Part shown: in pieces, positions 13,484 through 24,400 of the stretch
How positions within the stretch are numbered: position 1 is the first letter of the stretch
How the letters are laid out: each line of letters begins with the position of its first letter
Assembly: GCA_028023455.1 (NCBI GenBank)
Contig: JAQFVV010012511.1
Coordinates: 1,118,001 to 1,182,000 of the forward strand
Direction of reading: 5' to 3'
DNA length: 64,000 nucleotides
Source of the DNA: Epiperipatus broadwayi
Taxonomy: Eukaryota; Onychophora; Udeonychophora; Euonychophora; Peripatidae
The notes under the pieces: generated by a model
The model's database searches: none
Told to the model about the DNA's origin: nothing
Seen by the model: only the letters and a program-made list of their open reading frames with translations
Position numbers and translations under genes: made by a program

Positions 13484-14005
13484 TTTATTCCGATTATGAG
13501 TTTTTAAACAACAACAACAACAACAACAAAAAAAAACGTAACCCCACTAAAAAAATATCTGATCGAAAATTGGTTTTTCTAATAAAGCAAAATAAAAAAC
13601 ATGAATCAAATTGTAATTTGTTGATTTTATTTTACATTTATTGTTATCATTTAATTTGTATAAGTTAATAAAAAATAATATTTAAAAAAGATGATTTTTT
13701 TATTTTTATTTTATTTTTGCATTACAAAAAACACATCAAAATGATTAAAATCACCGGCCTGGGAATATTCATATTTTATAGTTTTAGCGTGAAAATGGTG
13801 CCATTGAATGGCATCTTTGTCTATAATACTACCACCATTTTATGTACATGTAGACACACATAAATACACCCATACAACATATAATAATATGTATATATTT
13901 ATTGATATTATTAAAATTTGAGCTAACATAACTTTCTATTTTTATAAATAATGGCTGATTCTCCTATTTGATTTACTTAAGGGTTATAAATCTATAGAAA
14001 ACAAC

Positions 14006-15281
14006 TATAGTTATATATTAAACAATGAGGATTGCCAATTCCTCAACAAGGTTTGTGATAAATGCTTAACCAGAGAAAGCATTTAAAATATCTGTCAGTA
14101 ACCCCCTCCCCCCAAAAAAAAAACACCCTGCCTATGGTTTCATGCTTTGGCACTCCTCAGAGAGGTGCCAGGGTAGGTTTGGACACTAGATCTAAAAATA
14201 CCAACCCAAAGCCAGCATTTATCTAAAAATTATCTATTGAGTGGAAAATCTGAAATTTTCAGACACCTACATATCTTCAAACCCAGCTATCCAACTCAAA
14301 TAGCTATATGGGGCTGATAGATCTTCAGCCATACCATATATTAGTAGTCTTAGCAATATAACATCGCATAAGACTTAAGGCAGAGACTATAAATAATCGA
14401 AATAAGAGTCATAGATCACATGACCCTATTCAATTAAGCTTGTAAGTTATAAACAATGAGGGTTGCCAATTCCTCAACAAGCTTTGTGATAAATGTTTAC
14501 CCAGAGAAAGCATTTAAAATATCTGTCAGGAAATTCCCCCCCCCAACCCCTGACCATGGTTTCATGCTTTGGCATTCCTCAGAGAAGTGCCAGGGTAGGT
14601 TCAGGGTAAGGTTGGTATTTTTAGATCTAGTATCAGAACCTATCCTGGCACCTCTCTGAGGAGTGCCAAAGCATGAAACCATGGTCAGGGGTTGGGGGAG
14701 GGTTCTGACAGAGATATTTTAAATGCTTTTTCTGGTTAAGCATTTATCACAAAGCTTGTTGAGGAATTGACAATTCTCATTGTTTATAACTTACAAGCTT
14801 AAGAGAATAGGGTCATGTGATCTACGATTCTTATTTCAACTATTTATAGTCTCTGCCTTAAGTCTTATGCGATGTTATATTGCTAAGACTACTAATATAT
14901 GGTATAGCTGAAGATCTATCAGCCCATATAGCTATTTGCGTTAAATAGCTGGGTTTGAAGATATGTAGGTGTCTGAAAATTTCAGATTTTCCACTCAATA
15001 GATAACTTTTAGATAAATGCTGGCTTTGGATTGGTATTTTTAGATCTAGTGTCTGAACCTACCATGGCACCTCTTTGAGGAGTGCCAAAGCATGAAACCA
15101 TGGTCAGGGGTTTAGGAGGGTGGTTTCTGACAGAGATATTTTAAATGCTTTCTCTGGTTAAGCATTTACCACAAAGCTTGTTGAGGAATTGGAAATCCTC
15201 ATTGTTTATAACTTACAAGCTTAAGAGAATAGGGTCATGTGATCTATGACTCTTATTTTGACTATTTATAGTTATATATTA
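14006..15281. mobile_element. 1.25-kb palindrome of head-to-tail units, foldback type
   Basis: A unit of about 430 bp (aacaatgagg, then a catttaaaatatctgtcag block, a C tract, an atggtttcatgctttgg block and a long tail) begins at 14021 and restarts near 14452. The centre is near 14620. Beyond it the same units return in reverse complement, from 14636 to about 15265. The arms are highly similar along their whole length. A 15-bp sequence, tatagttatatatta, occurs directly at both edges (14006-14020 and 15267-15281), as expected of a target-site duplication. The match may partly overlap the element's own end. The small open frames at 14456-14682 are shadows of the repeat. There is no transposase. 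Confidence 0.75.
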
Positions 15282-15853
15282 CCTGTAATTTTCTTGAGCC
15301 TCTTTTTTTTCTGGCTTTTTGAAATGTGCATTCACTACAGGTCTTTTTTTAAATCAAATTTTCAATACACATAAAATGACAATTTTACATATATTCTTGG
15401 TTTGACATAAAGAAGGCTAGTAATCTTATATTTAAGCATTGTGTAAAAAGTTGTTCACTATTTAGTGAAAAATTATCATTAAATAGTTTTTAACTACAAA
15501 TAAAATAATTTGAAAAATGTATATTTGAAATTTTTTGAAAAGCAACATATCAATTATTTTATAGAAATCATACTAATTGTAGCACAAGAACTAATATTGT
15601 CAAACAATTAGACAATTATGTTTTATAATTAATATTAGTATATTTAGTTAAAAACAGTACTATTTCAATATCAATTTTAAGCCAATAAACATCACATGAC
15701 CACCACTTCTTATGCTTGAGTATAACTGTTGTTTTCAATATCAATTACAGACAAATATTTAATATTATTGAAAAATTTAATTAAAGTTACAAATTGTACT
15801 TCTTTAAACTGGTTCAACAGGAAATTTATCTCAAAATTTAAATTAGTATACTA
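15282..15853. other. AT-rich spacer, nothing seen
   Basis: No open frame, repeat or RNA gene is recognisable between the two palindromes. Confidence 0.55.
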
Positions 15854-16016
15854 TTTTATATATATGTGCTCTGCGCACAGATAATGAAGCTATTAATTGT
15901 CAGTGAATTATTAAAATTTACCGCCAAGCGCTTGGCGGAGCTTGGCGGTAAATTTTAATAATTCACTGACAATTAATAGCTTCATTATCTGTGTGCAGAG
16001 CACATATATATATAAA
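15854..16016. repeat. Near-perfect ~160-bp palindrome (hairpin/MITE-like)
   Basis: The left arm begins in a tatatatgtgctctg stretch, continues through gataatgaagctattaatt, and ends with ttaccgccaagc. The right arm is its reverse complement almost without mismatch. The loop is about 10 bp of related gcttggcgga. Near identity of the arms indicates a young hairpin, possibly a short MITE of unassigned superfamily. Confidence 0.85.
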
Positions 16017-17930
16017 AATTTATTTTAAGCGTTAATGAAGTAAAATCTTAACTATACTATTTTATGTCATATTAATTAATCAGCAATATTTTCATTGAGA
16101 TTATCATTGTAAGTACTTTCTGAATATTACAATTCTTCCAACATTGAATTTCCATATGACATCAAATGTGCAATTTATGGCTCTTATTTAAAATTGTGTT
16201 GTGGGGTTTTGAACACTCCTTAGATGATTAAAAATAGACGAGTTATATGAAATTAGAATCATTATTTTGCATTTACCTTCATTGGATTGTCAACTATTCT
16301 TGCCATTTTAAAATTTTCAAACAACTTGAAAGTTTGTTGATTTAATAGAAAATGTAATTTCTCTTGTGTAAAATAATAAGGACATGATAAATAGCTGTTA
16401 AAATTTTCAGCCAAATGCTTGAAATTAAAGCACATTTAACTGATTATACTTTGGGGTTTTAATTATTTTGTCTCAGATGTCGAATTTAAGTCCAGAATTA
16501 AGCTAACTTAATACTATTCCATTGTTTTGCAAAAGATGACCTACTGAATGTTTTCAATAATATAAAAATATCACTATCTAGCAATCCCTATAATACTCCA
16601 GATCTGATAAAATGTCTTCAACTCCTCTAGACTGTCCTGCATTTTTAGGTCAGTAACCACCTAAGTATGAAAGTAAATCTCTGAGCTACAGCAATAATCA
16701 ATAGCAATAATAAATTTTGTTGTATGCATTTTTTTTCATTTTGTAAAGATTGTTGTTTATTTTTATATAAATAAGTGTTTGATTAAGTGCAAATTGTGTT
16801 ATGCATCATTATAATCTTATTATATTTAATGATGTTCTTACTACAGGATATATATTCGTGCAAACTGAAAAAATAATAATTTTAACTAACAGATAGAAAA
16901 CAACATGAGATATTTGAGCAAGTTTTAATAATTTTCCAAACCAAAATATAATAAAGAATTAATTTCATACATATATATTTCATAAATAATACATTGAGAA
17001 TTAATAAATAATTTACATAAAATATGTCAAAATGCTACAAAACTAAAAGGAAAACTAAGATTGGTTTGATTTGTTCATTTGACCCTCTGCTCCCCTCGAA
17101 ATCACTTTGATCAACTTTTCTTGTTGTTGTGATGTGCTTGGTTATTATTTCCTCTATAACCTGTTTTAATCATAATCTTCTCACTAAATTTTGTAATGCT
17201 TTTATATTGGTGATCATCTTGTTTTCAAAAAACAATATATTTGCATTGAATACAACTATACATAACTATTTGTTGATAGACCATCTGCTTCTATTTATTT
17301 TTAACAAGTAATGGGGGGGGGGGGTTAATAAGTTCTTTTATTAAATTATAAGTATATATTTAATTGATTAACTTATAAATAAATTTATGTTTTGCTAAAA
17401 TATATATACAAAATTATATTTCACAAATGTGCGTGGATAATTAATAAATAATTCTGCGAACCAGTCTTACTTCGATAAAAAAGCTCTGTATCTAAAACCT
17501 GGCTGAGTAATTTTTGAAAATTTAGTTCATTGTTTATTAATTATATATATCCTTTTGTGAAATAGTAATCATATAATTTAATTGTTAATGAAATGTTCAA
17601 TTTTATTATTAGTAATAAAACTCCGGTTAATATATATTTATTCTTTATCTGTTGATTAATGCGGTGACTTTTAGATTCGTGAATAAAGAATTTAAAGTGA
17701 CGCCTCTAATCCACTAATATATTCAGACAAATATACAGCATACCGTATACGCTTAATTGAATATATATTTCTAAAACTCAATATCTCCGCAGTAAGTTTT
17801 CTCTATTATTGCATTTTATGTTTATACATGTGTATATTTTTGTTCAAACATATAGAATTATGTATACGCGTCTATATTTATTGATATTAGATCGGAAGTA
17901 ATTTCAATCTTATCAAAATCAGGATCAAAG
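16017..17930. other. Upstream intergenic DNA of the sulfotransferase gene
   Basis: AT-rich DNA with no supported coding exon. It contains a homopolymer G run near 17312-17325. Any enhancers here cannot be recognised from sequence alone. Confidence 0.5.
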
Positions 17931-17932
17931 TG

Positions 17933-17940
17933 TATATAAG
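17933..17940 (+). promoter_or_regulatory. Candidate TATA box of the sulfotransferase gene
   Basis: TATATAAG lies about 250 bp before the predicted start codon. A pyrimidine/CA-containing stretch (cagctgacttcc) follows about 30 bp downstream and could hold the transcription start. In DNA this AT-rich, TATA-like strings are common. The call rests on spacing and on the locally GC-richer downstream sequence. Confidence 0.4.
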
Positions 17941-18185
17941 AGCTTCAGCTGACTTCCTATTATATAATTTCCTTCCGGAAAATTTCCATTTAAATTATAG
18001 CTAATTTATTTATACTAGTTTTAACATTTTGGGATTAAAACTTTTTGATACTTCTTTAAAAAAAAAAAAAAAAATTACTGTATATTTTTTCTTGATTAAT
18101 ATGCATGTCTATTTTTAAATAATACAGTTAATTCGTATAGTTTTATTAACATTTAATCTATTTGATTATTAAAAATTATTTGGCT

Positions 18186-18456
18186 ATGGAAAATTTAACG
18201 TTAATCTTATTAACTTCTGGAATTGTGACTCTAGTTGCGTTGTATCTTCGAAAATGTAACCGGCGTAAAAAAGAAAAACTTTATAAAGAATATGGTTTCA
18301 AAGATTTGCCCTATTCTCCGAATTTAAGTAGATTTTGTCAACGCTTTTCTTTTAAAAATAGCGTTTTTGTTAACATGATGAAAGACACATTATTTAATCT
18401 TCAAACTGTTGAATTTAGAAAAGACGACGTATTTGTGGCCTCTTATCCTAAATCTG
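18186..18456 (+). CDS. Sulfotransferase coding exon 1
   Basis: It encodes residues 1-90 plus the first base of codon 91: the hydrophobic anchor (4-21), the basic stretch (22-31), a linker, and the start of the PAPS loop ending YPKS-G. The ATG at 18186 is the only Met that begins the frame. Upstream, the same frame is open to about 18162 but holds no other ATG. The donor is G|gtatgt, phase 1. Confidence 0.9.
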
Positions 18457-21400
18457 GTATGTATATTAATGTAATGAAATATCGATTAGTGAATAATGAG
18501 GAGTACTGCATATCACAAACAACAAGTAAATTTCACTGATGTTTATCTCAAACATTTGCTAGAAAGAAAAAAAAAGGTGTCAAACTAATTTATTTCGTCA
18601 AATTGACCGTAACTAAAATTCTGCTTTTAATTATACATTAAATTTCTAATAAAATCCAAAATGATGTTAATCAATTAGTTAATCTGTGAGTAATGCCTTT
18701 AAAATATTCAGTAGACAATTATTAGATAATTAGATATAAAGGCTGTCAACAATTAATGTATTAAAAAGGTATACTGTAGTTTACTAAATATAGTTTATTG
18801 AAAATAAAATTACTGCTCAATAATAGTTGTAAAGTTATTCCATATATTAAGTAATGTGCTTAATGGAAGCTTGAATTAATTAATTAAGCAAGCTTTAGAA
18901 CCTGTTTATTGTCATTGATAGCTTGCATATATATATATTGTAACGTGATAAAAGTGGTGATGCAGGGAAAATCATAACTCAAGCATTGGTGTCATTTGTA
19001 ATGGAATATTGATTATAATATGGCTGATAATATAAAAACTTTAGTATGTCTCAGAATTGAGACGTCACTTATAATAATATAGATCTAGCCTAAATGTGGA
19101 ATGCCATTTTATAACAGCCCTAAAGTTGATTTGGCATTTTGTAACAATTGTCACCTGTCATAATCATCATTGGCTAGCATGGATAGCTACTTTGTAGCAA
19201 TAATAATGGACCTTCTACCTCACTATCTGTCTACATTTGTTCAGTCAACATTCTGCATAAAATAAAACAAATTAACTTATAGATTTTAGACAACCACTTA
19301 ACACTGACACTATGTGGAAATAAAAGATCATGAAGAAATATCATTAAGATTTTATTAACAGAACAAAACATGCATCAACAAATAGTAACTCTGTTAGAAC
19401 CTGTGTAAAATTATCTAGCCCAGTTATTTGTCATTCTAAGAAATAACAATATTTCCAATACATAATTATTTAGATTATCCACTAGACTATAATAAAATAC
19501 TAATGACAATCTTTATTAAAATCTAATTTATTCAGTTAGTATTTAAAACAAAATAAAAACAACAAGATCATGTCAGATATCACCAAATCTATTCACTATC
19601 CCAAAGTACAATGCAATAAACAATGAAATCATATATCATCACCCTAAACAATGATATATGCCTAAGATATCCATTTGATTGATAATTGAATGAAACTAAA
19701 TTCATATCAATAAATAACTAAGTTCTGACATACTTTACTAATCTAATATAGTTTATAGTAATGTAAATCTACATTCAAATTTAATGATATTCCATTTAAA
19801 TAAAATAGTTCCTAAATAATTATAGTAAACTTTGAGAATGTTTTATAAACCTATACAATATTTATAATGTTTAAGTAAAGTAAACCCTTACTCAGTTTGG
19901 TATCTGATTTAATAAAACACTAAACATAATATTAATACTTTGTTCACACTATTATATCGATATGCAATTATTGCTTAAGTTATGTTTTAAAATGAAATAC
20001 TCTACAATAAATCAGCATCACTAAATCTATTAGATAATCTTGCATTTTGCAATTCCGATCCCATATATAAAATATAATGCAGGTTTCTATTGGATATTTA
20101 CTGAATTACAGTCACGAAATTATCTACTTAAATCTGCAATCAGTCATTATAAAAATGAATTTTATACAAATTAAACTATATAAGATGATTCTTGGCAGTT
20201 ATCTAAGCCAAAGATACTATTAAGTTATACTAATTAATAAAATTTATGATCCCCATTTCAAAGAAGTTTAAAAATAATTAAGACAAATCATTCTGACTAA
20301 TAACAGAACAAAATCTATTAAGATTTTTGTAATAGTATAAGATAAGCTCATTAATAATCAATCATGAACTAATGAAATTATTTCTAACAGTAATATTGAC
20401 TTAGGTAAGTGAACAAATATTTTAATGTAATGATAAATATACCTAATAATAATAGTAATATATAAGAAAATATACATGTAGCTAAATCTCTTTCACTTGC
20501 CAACATGGGTTTGATTTTGGATCAAACTTCAAGTGCCAAAATTACCTTACACATTCAAAAGAAATAATTAGACAAATTCACAGGATTTTAAATCAACTCT
20601 AAATTTATTGGTTTATAATAAAAATTTATAACAGTAATAATAATAAAAAAATAGAACAAACAAACAATGTTTGCAATAGACTAAAATTGTAGCCAGTTAA
20701 AAAAAATACAATAGTATATTTCTTTAATATATAAGTAATTGGTAGTCTAACATGATATAGAATCAATAAGAATAATAATAAAATATATATATATATATAA
20801 AACTCAAAAGTATGTTGTGTGACAATAATACTATATATAAAACGAAAAGAGAGATTTTAAATATCTTCCTGAGACTTGAAATACTATCTATAACGATAAA
20901 AAAAATGTGACAAATAAAAATTGATCTCTATTTATTCATTACTGTAATTTCTAAATAATTAAATTAACATAAAATCCATTATATTTAAATCCTTCTCTAT
21001 CCAAATATCTCCAACATAAATCTGGAATATAAAAAAAAATTAAATATTTGAAAACATCGGGTCATAAATTAATCTATGTCATCAGTAAGAGTTTAAATAA
21101 TGATAACAAAAATGAATCTCTCTTACCTTTTTATCATGTGAATCCTATAATAACGTGTGCATATTTCATTTAACTCTATGTTTTAAAATGAAAATGAAGA
21201 AAATGTACACATTTTTCTTTTTTTTCCAAACAAAAAATGTTTATTACATAGAAATCATACCATAAATGAACAGTCTCATTTCTCCTTTTTATCCACTATA
21301 CCATCGTACCTTCTGGTTCCTTATTTCTGATCCTAATGCATAGTAATGATTTTCCTTTAAGTAAAGAAAACAAGCATGAATGATAACTATTATGGATTTG

Positions 21401-24400
21401 AATCCAATTACTTTCACATTTAAATTCCAATATTTTTTTTCAAGCATATAAATGTATTCGACTTTTAAAACAGCAGATACTTCATCGATGCAAAATTACA
21501 CATCACTGGCTTTATTTTCTTTTTCCATTGATAATAATGTATAAAGAGAACCATCTTTTCATTGACAAAATTCAGTTATATCTAAGTGAATAATAAATGC
21601 TAGCTTTTTCTTTCCAAATTAGAAAGTGAAATTTAAATGGCTTAATATTATACATAAATTAAGTTAATTGATCTTGTGAAATTCATTGATCTGAAATATG
21701 ATATTCACACACTCACCATTGTTTGTATTCATCACAAATAAATAGATGGAATTCTAGACTTTGTCAGTGGAATAATTTTTTTATAGCCGACTTGAACATT
21801 TTGCTGTTTTTGTTTTGTTTTACATTTTGCCATCTCCCTGGAATTTCATCAACAAGCTGCCTCATTGAATGGACAGAAATTTTGGGTTTATTCTCCCATG
21901 AATTTAGAAGTTAATCATTTAAAAATTTAAAATTTAACAAGTTTTTAAAGATGAATATAAACGTGTTCGTTCTAGGCAACGATAAAATTATAAGAATTCA
22001 AATTGCAGCATTTTGGTTCTATTTGTAACATAATCTAGATGACATCAATATTGTCAGGATGACTGTTGAATATCACTCAAATTTTGCTCGATGATATTAG
22101 AAAATTGTTCAAGAAAATTTGCCTCCAATTAATAAGTGACATGAAGATTTTAAAACAATTGGATACCGTGAAAATAAAATCCTGTTTTACAAGTTCAATA
22201 TCGTTTTTCATTTTAAACCAAAATAAAACAAAAATTCTTATTACATTTTCAATATTTTTTAATTAATATATATATTACATATGTTTTTAATAATACTTTC
22301 CAATGAACTGATTTATAAATGAACATATATGAAACACAAAACATTTAATTTTGTAATATGTGTTACTATAGGGATTGTAATGATAGAAATGTATAATAAT
22401 GAATAATAATATTGATTTCATTCAAGCGATCTTTCTAGGATTCACTTAACTATTTCCAAAATCTATTTATTTATTTACTTGTTTATATTTTTTCTGAAAT
22501 TGATCACAAAAGATTTATGATTTGATGCTAGAATTAATAGTAAATAATATTATTTTAAAATATTAGGTTGCCATGGTTATCTAGTTAACATTAATACTTC
22601 TATAACTCCATTGTCCATAAATCAAGTGAAATGAAAATTAAACAAGATCAACAAACTTCCTTTTTTTTAAGAATACTGTTAAATACAGCACTAATCTGGC
22701 ATTTACAATATATATATATATATATATATATATGCATTCACAGTGATTTTTTTTCACCTTACTTGAAAATGTATTTCAATTATTCAAAGAATGGTTAATA
22801 AGTTTTATAAGAGATTTTATTTAAAATAATTAGTTAAGATTTGTAATATAATTTATACCTCCTACTTCCTAGACACCCCAATATCATTCATTATTCACTA
22901 TGTCTAAATTAATATCTGGACACATAATAAAATAATAACTAATCTTCTAATACTTATTAACATGAATGCTTTATTAAATGAAAACGTTTCCAGTATAAGA
23001 CTAATTATAAATATATACATACTTACACAGCATCTACAGAATTATATGAGATTCAAATAACAATAAATACAAAATACCATACATTAGTAACTAAACACAT
23101 TTTGAGATAAATAACAAGAAAATTATTTACATTATTTCTGTAATCCTTAGGTGTATTCAATTAATAATAAACCCAGGGTGACTTATATAAATCCCTATAT
23201 CTGCATTAGTATCTATGGTGACAGAAATTTACTAGAGGATCAACCTTCCTACTGGTTTGCAAGCATCTGCTAGTTTCTGTTTGTATTGTCTATTTAAATT
23301 TTATGTCCTCTGTTTACATCCTTATGTTTACTCAACTTTGTTCTGTTATCTTCTGTAACCAAATTGTTTTTATTTCTGGAATCTTTTTATTGTTCTATTG
23401 ATTCTAGTTTGCATTTGAAATTTTTCTAATAGGTATTTGATGAATGTGATAATTAATCCATTCAGAATATCTGGTTAATTCTATTATAAATTATCTATTA
23501 TTATAGTTCATGGATTAAGATATCTCTGTTCTTTTAGGCTAAGATGAAATTGTCATAAAGTTTGTGATGCTTTCTTGATATTCTATGACTAGAAAATAAT
23601 CTTTATTGTGGCAGAATTTGGATAATCTCAGTGATGAAAGATAGTTATAGATTTATTTCATAAATCTGTTTAAGTGAATACCTTTTATATATTGATTTCT
23701 ATTATTTAAATTTTATAAGCAAAATTATTTCTGAATATGTATATTATTATTTAAATTACATTTTGTTACATCATTATATCAGGATTTTTTTTTTTGTGTG
23801 TATATTTCTCAGTTTTGATGTCATCATAATAACTACTGTCTTACCCTTTTTTTGAACTAAAATTTTGAGATATAATGAGAAAAATGCATGGAGGTTGTAT
23901 TTTCATCATAAATATGCTAGCCAGTCATTACTTCTGTGGCACTAAATGTAGTTATAATAAACAGTGCCTTCAAATTATTGTTGCCCCATAAATTGAAATA
24001 TTATTTAATGAATGAGAGAAATATTATCATTATCATTTTATAAACACAAAAGTATATTTATAAATTGGTACCTGATAAAAGTGATTAGATAGTGATTGAA
24101 AATTCACTAGATATTCATACAGCTCTTTAGTTTTTCTGTTACTGTATATTATTATACATACCCATAATATCTTGGTAATAAAGTGAAAATTAATTGCTAA
24201 CTATATATCACAAAATAAAATTAGAATATGGTAAATAAGTTTTATACCTTTATTAAAAACAGAATAATAACATGGATGTGAAAATTAAATATTTGAATTT
24301 AAGAATAGATTATTGCTTTGGTTTGATTTACTAGAATAACTTGAGATTCATTATGTTATTTATTGAATATTTATTTTTTTAACTGAATTGGATACTATAT

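Larger units (their letters stand above)
12452..13835. mobile_element. 1.4-kb non-autonomous element with ~85-bp terminal inverted repeats
   Basis: The left end (12452-12540) reads ttatagacaaagacgctg followed by a gatggcaccattttcgtgctaaaac-like block. The right end (13750-13835) carries the reverse complement with modest divergence. The interior has no transposase frame. It does contain a CCCTAA-type array (13239-13305), a 74-bp tandem pair (from about 13336) and a larger direct repeat of about 494 bp (a tttattgttatcattta block at 13143 and 13637). The 108-codon frame at 12449-12775 starts in the terminal repeat and is not a gene. The superfamily is unassigned. Confidence 0.6.

Noticed and set aside
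14456-14682. Overlapping open frames on both strands
   Set aside because: Both are contained in one repeat unit of the palindrome, and the other units carry stops in the same frame.
18162-18185. Upstream extension of the sulfotransferase frame (to a TTG)
   Set aside because: No ATG is present in the extension. The ATG at 18186 gives a signal-anchor-like N-terminus and is the natural start.
18940-19290. Possible LTR beginning TGTAACG
   Set aside because: The start resembles a Gypsy LTR and an AATAAAAC lies near the other side, but no target duplication, clear end or partner was found.
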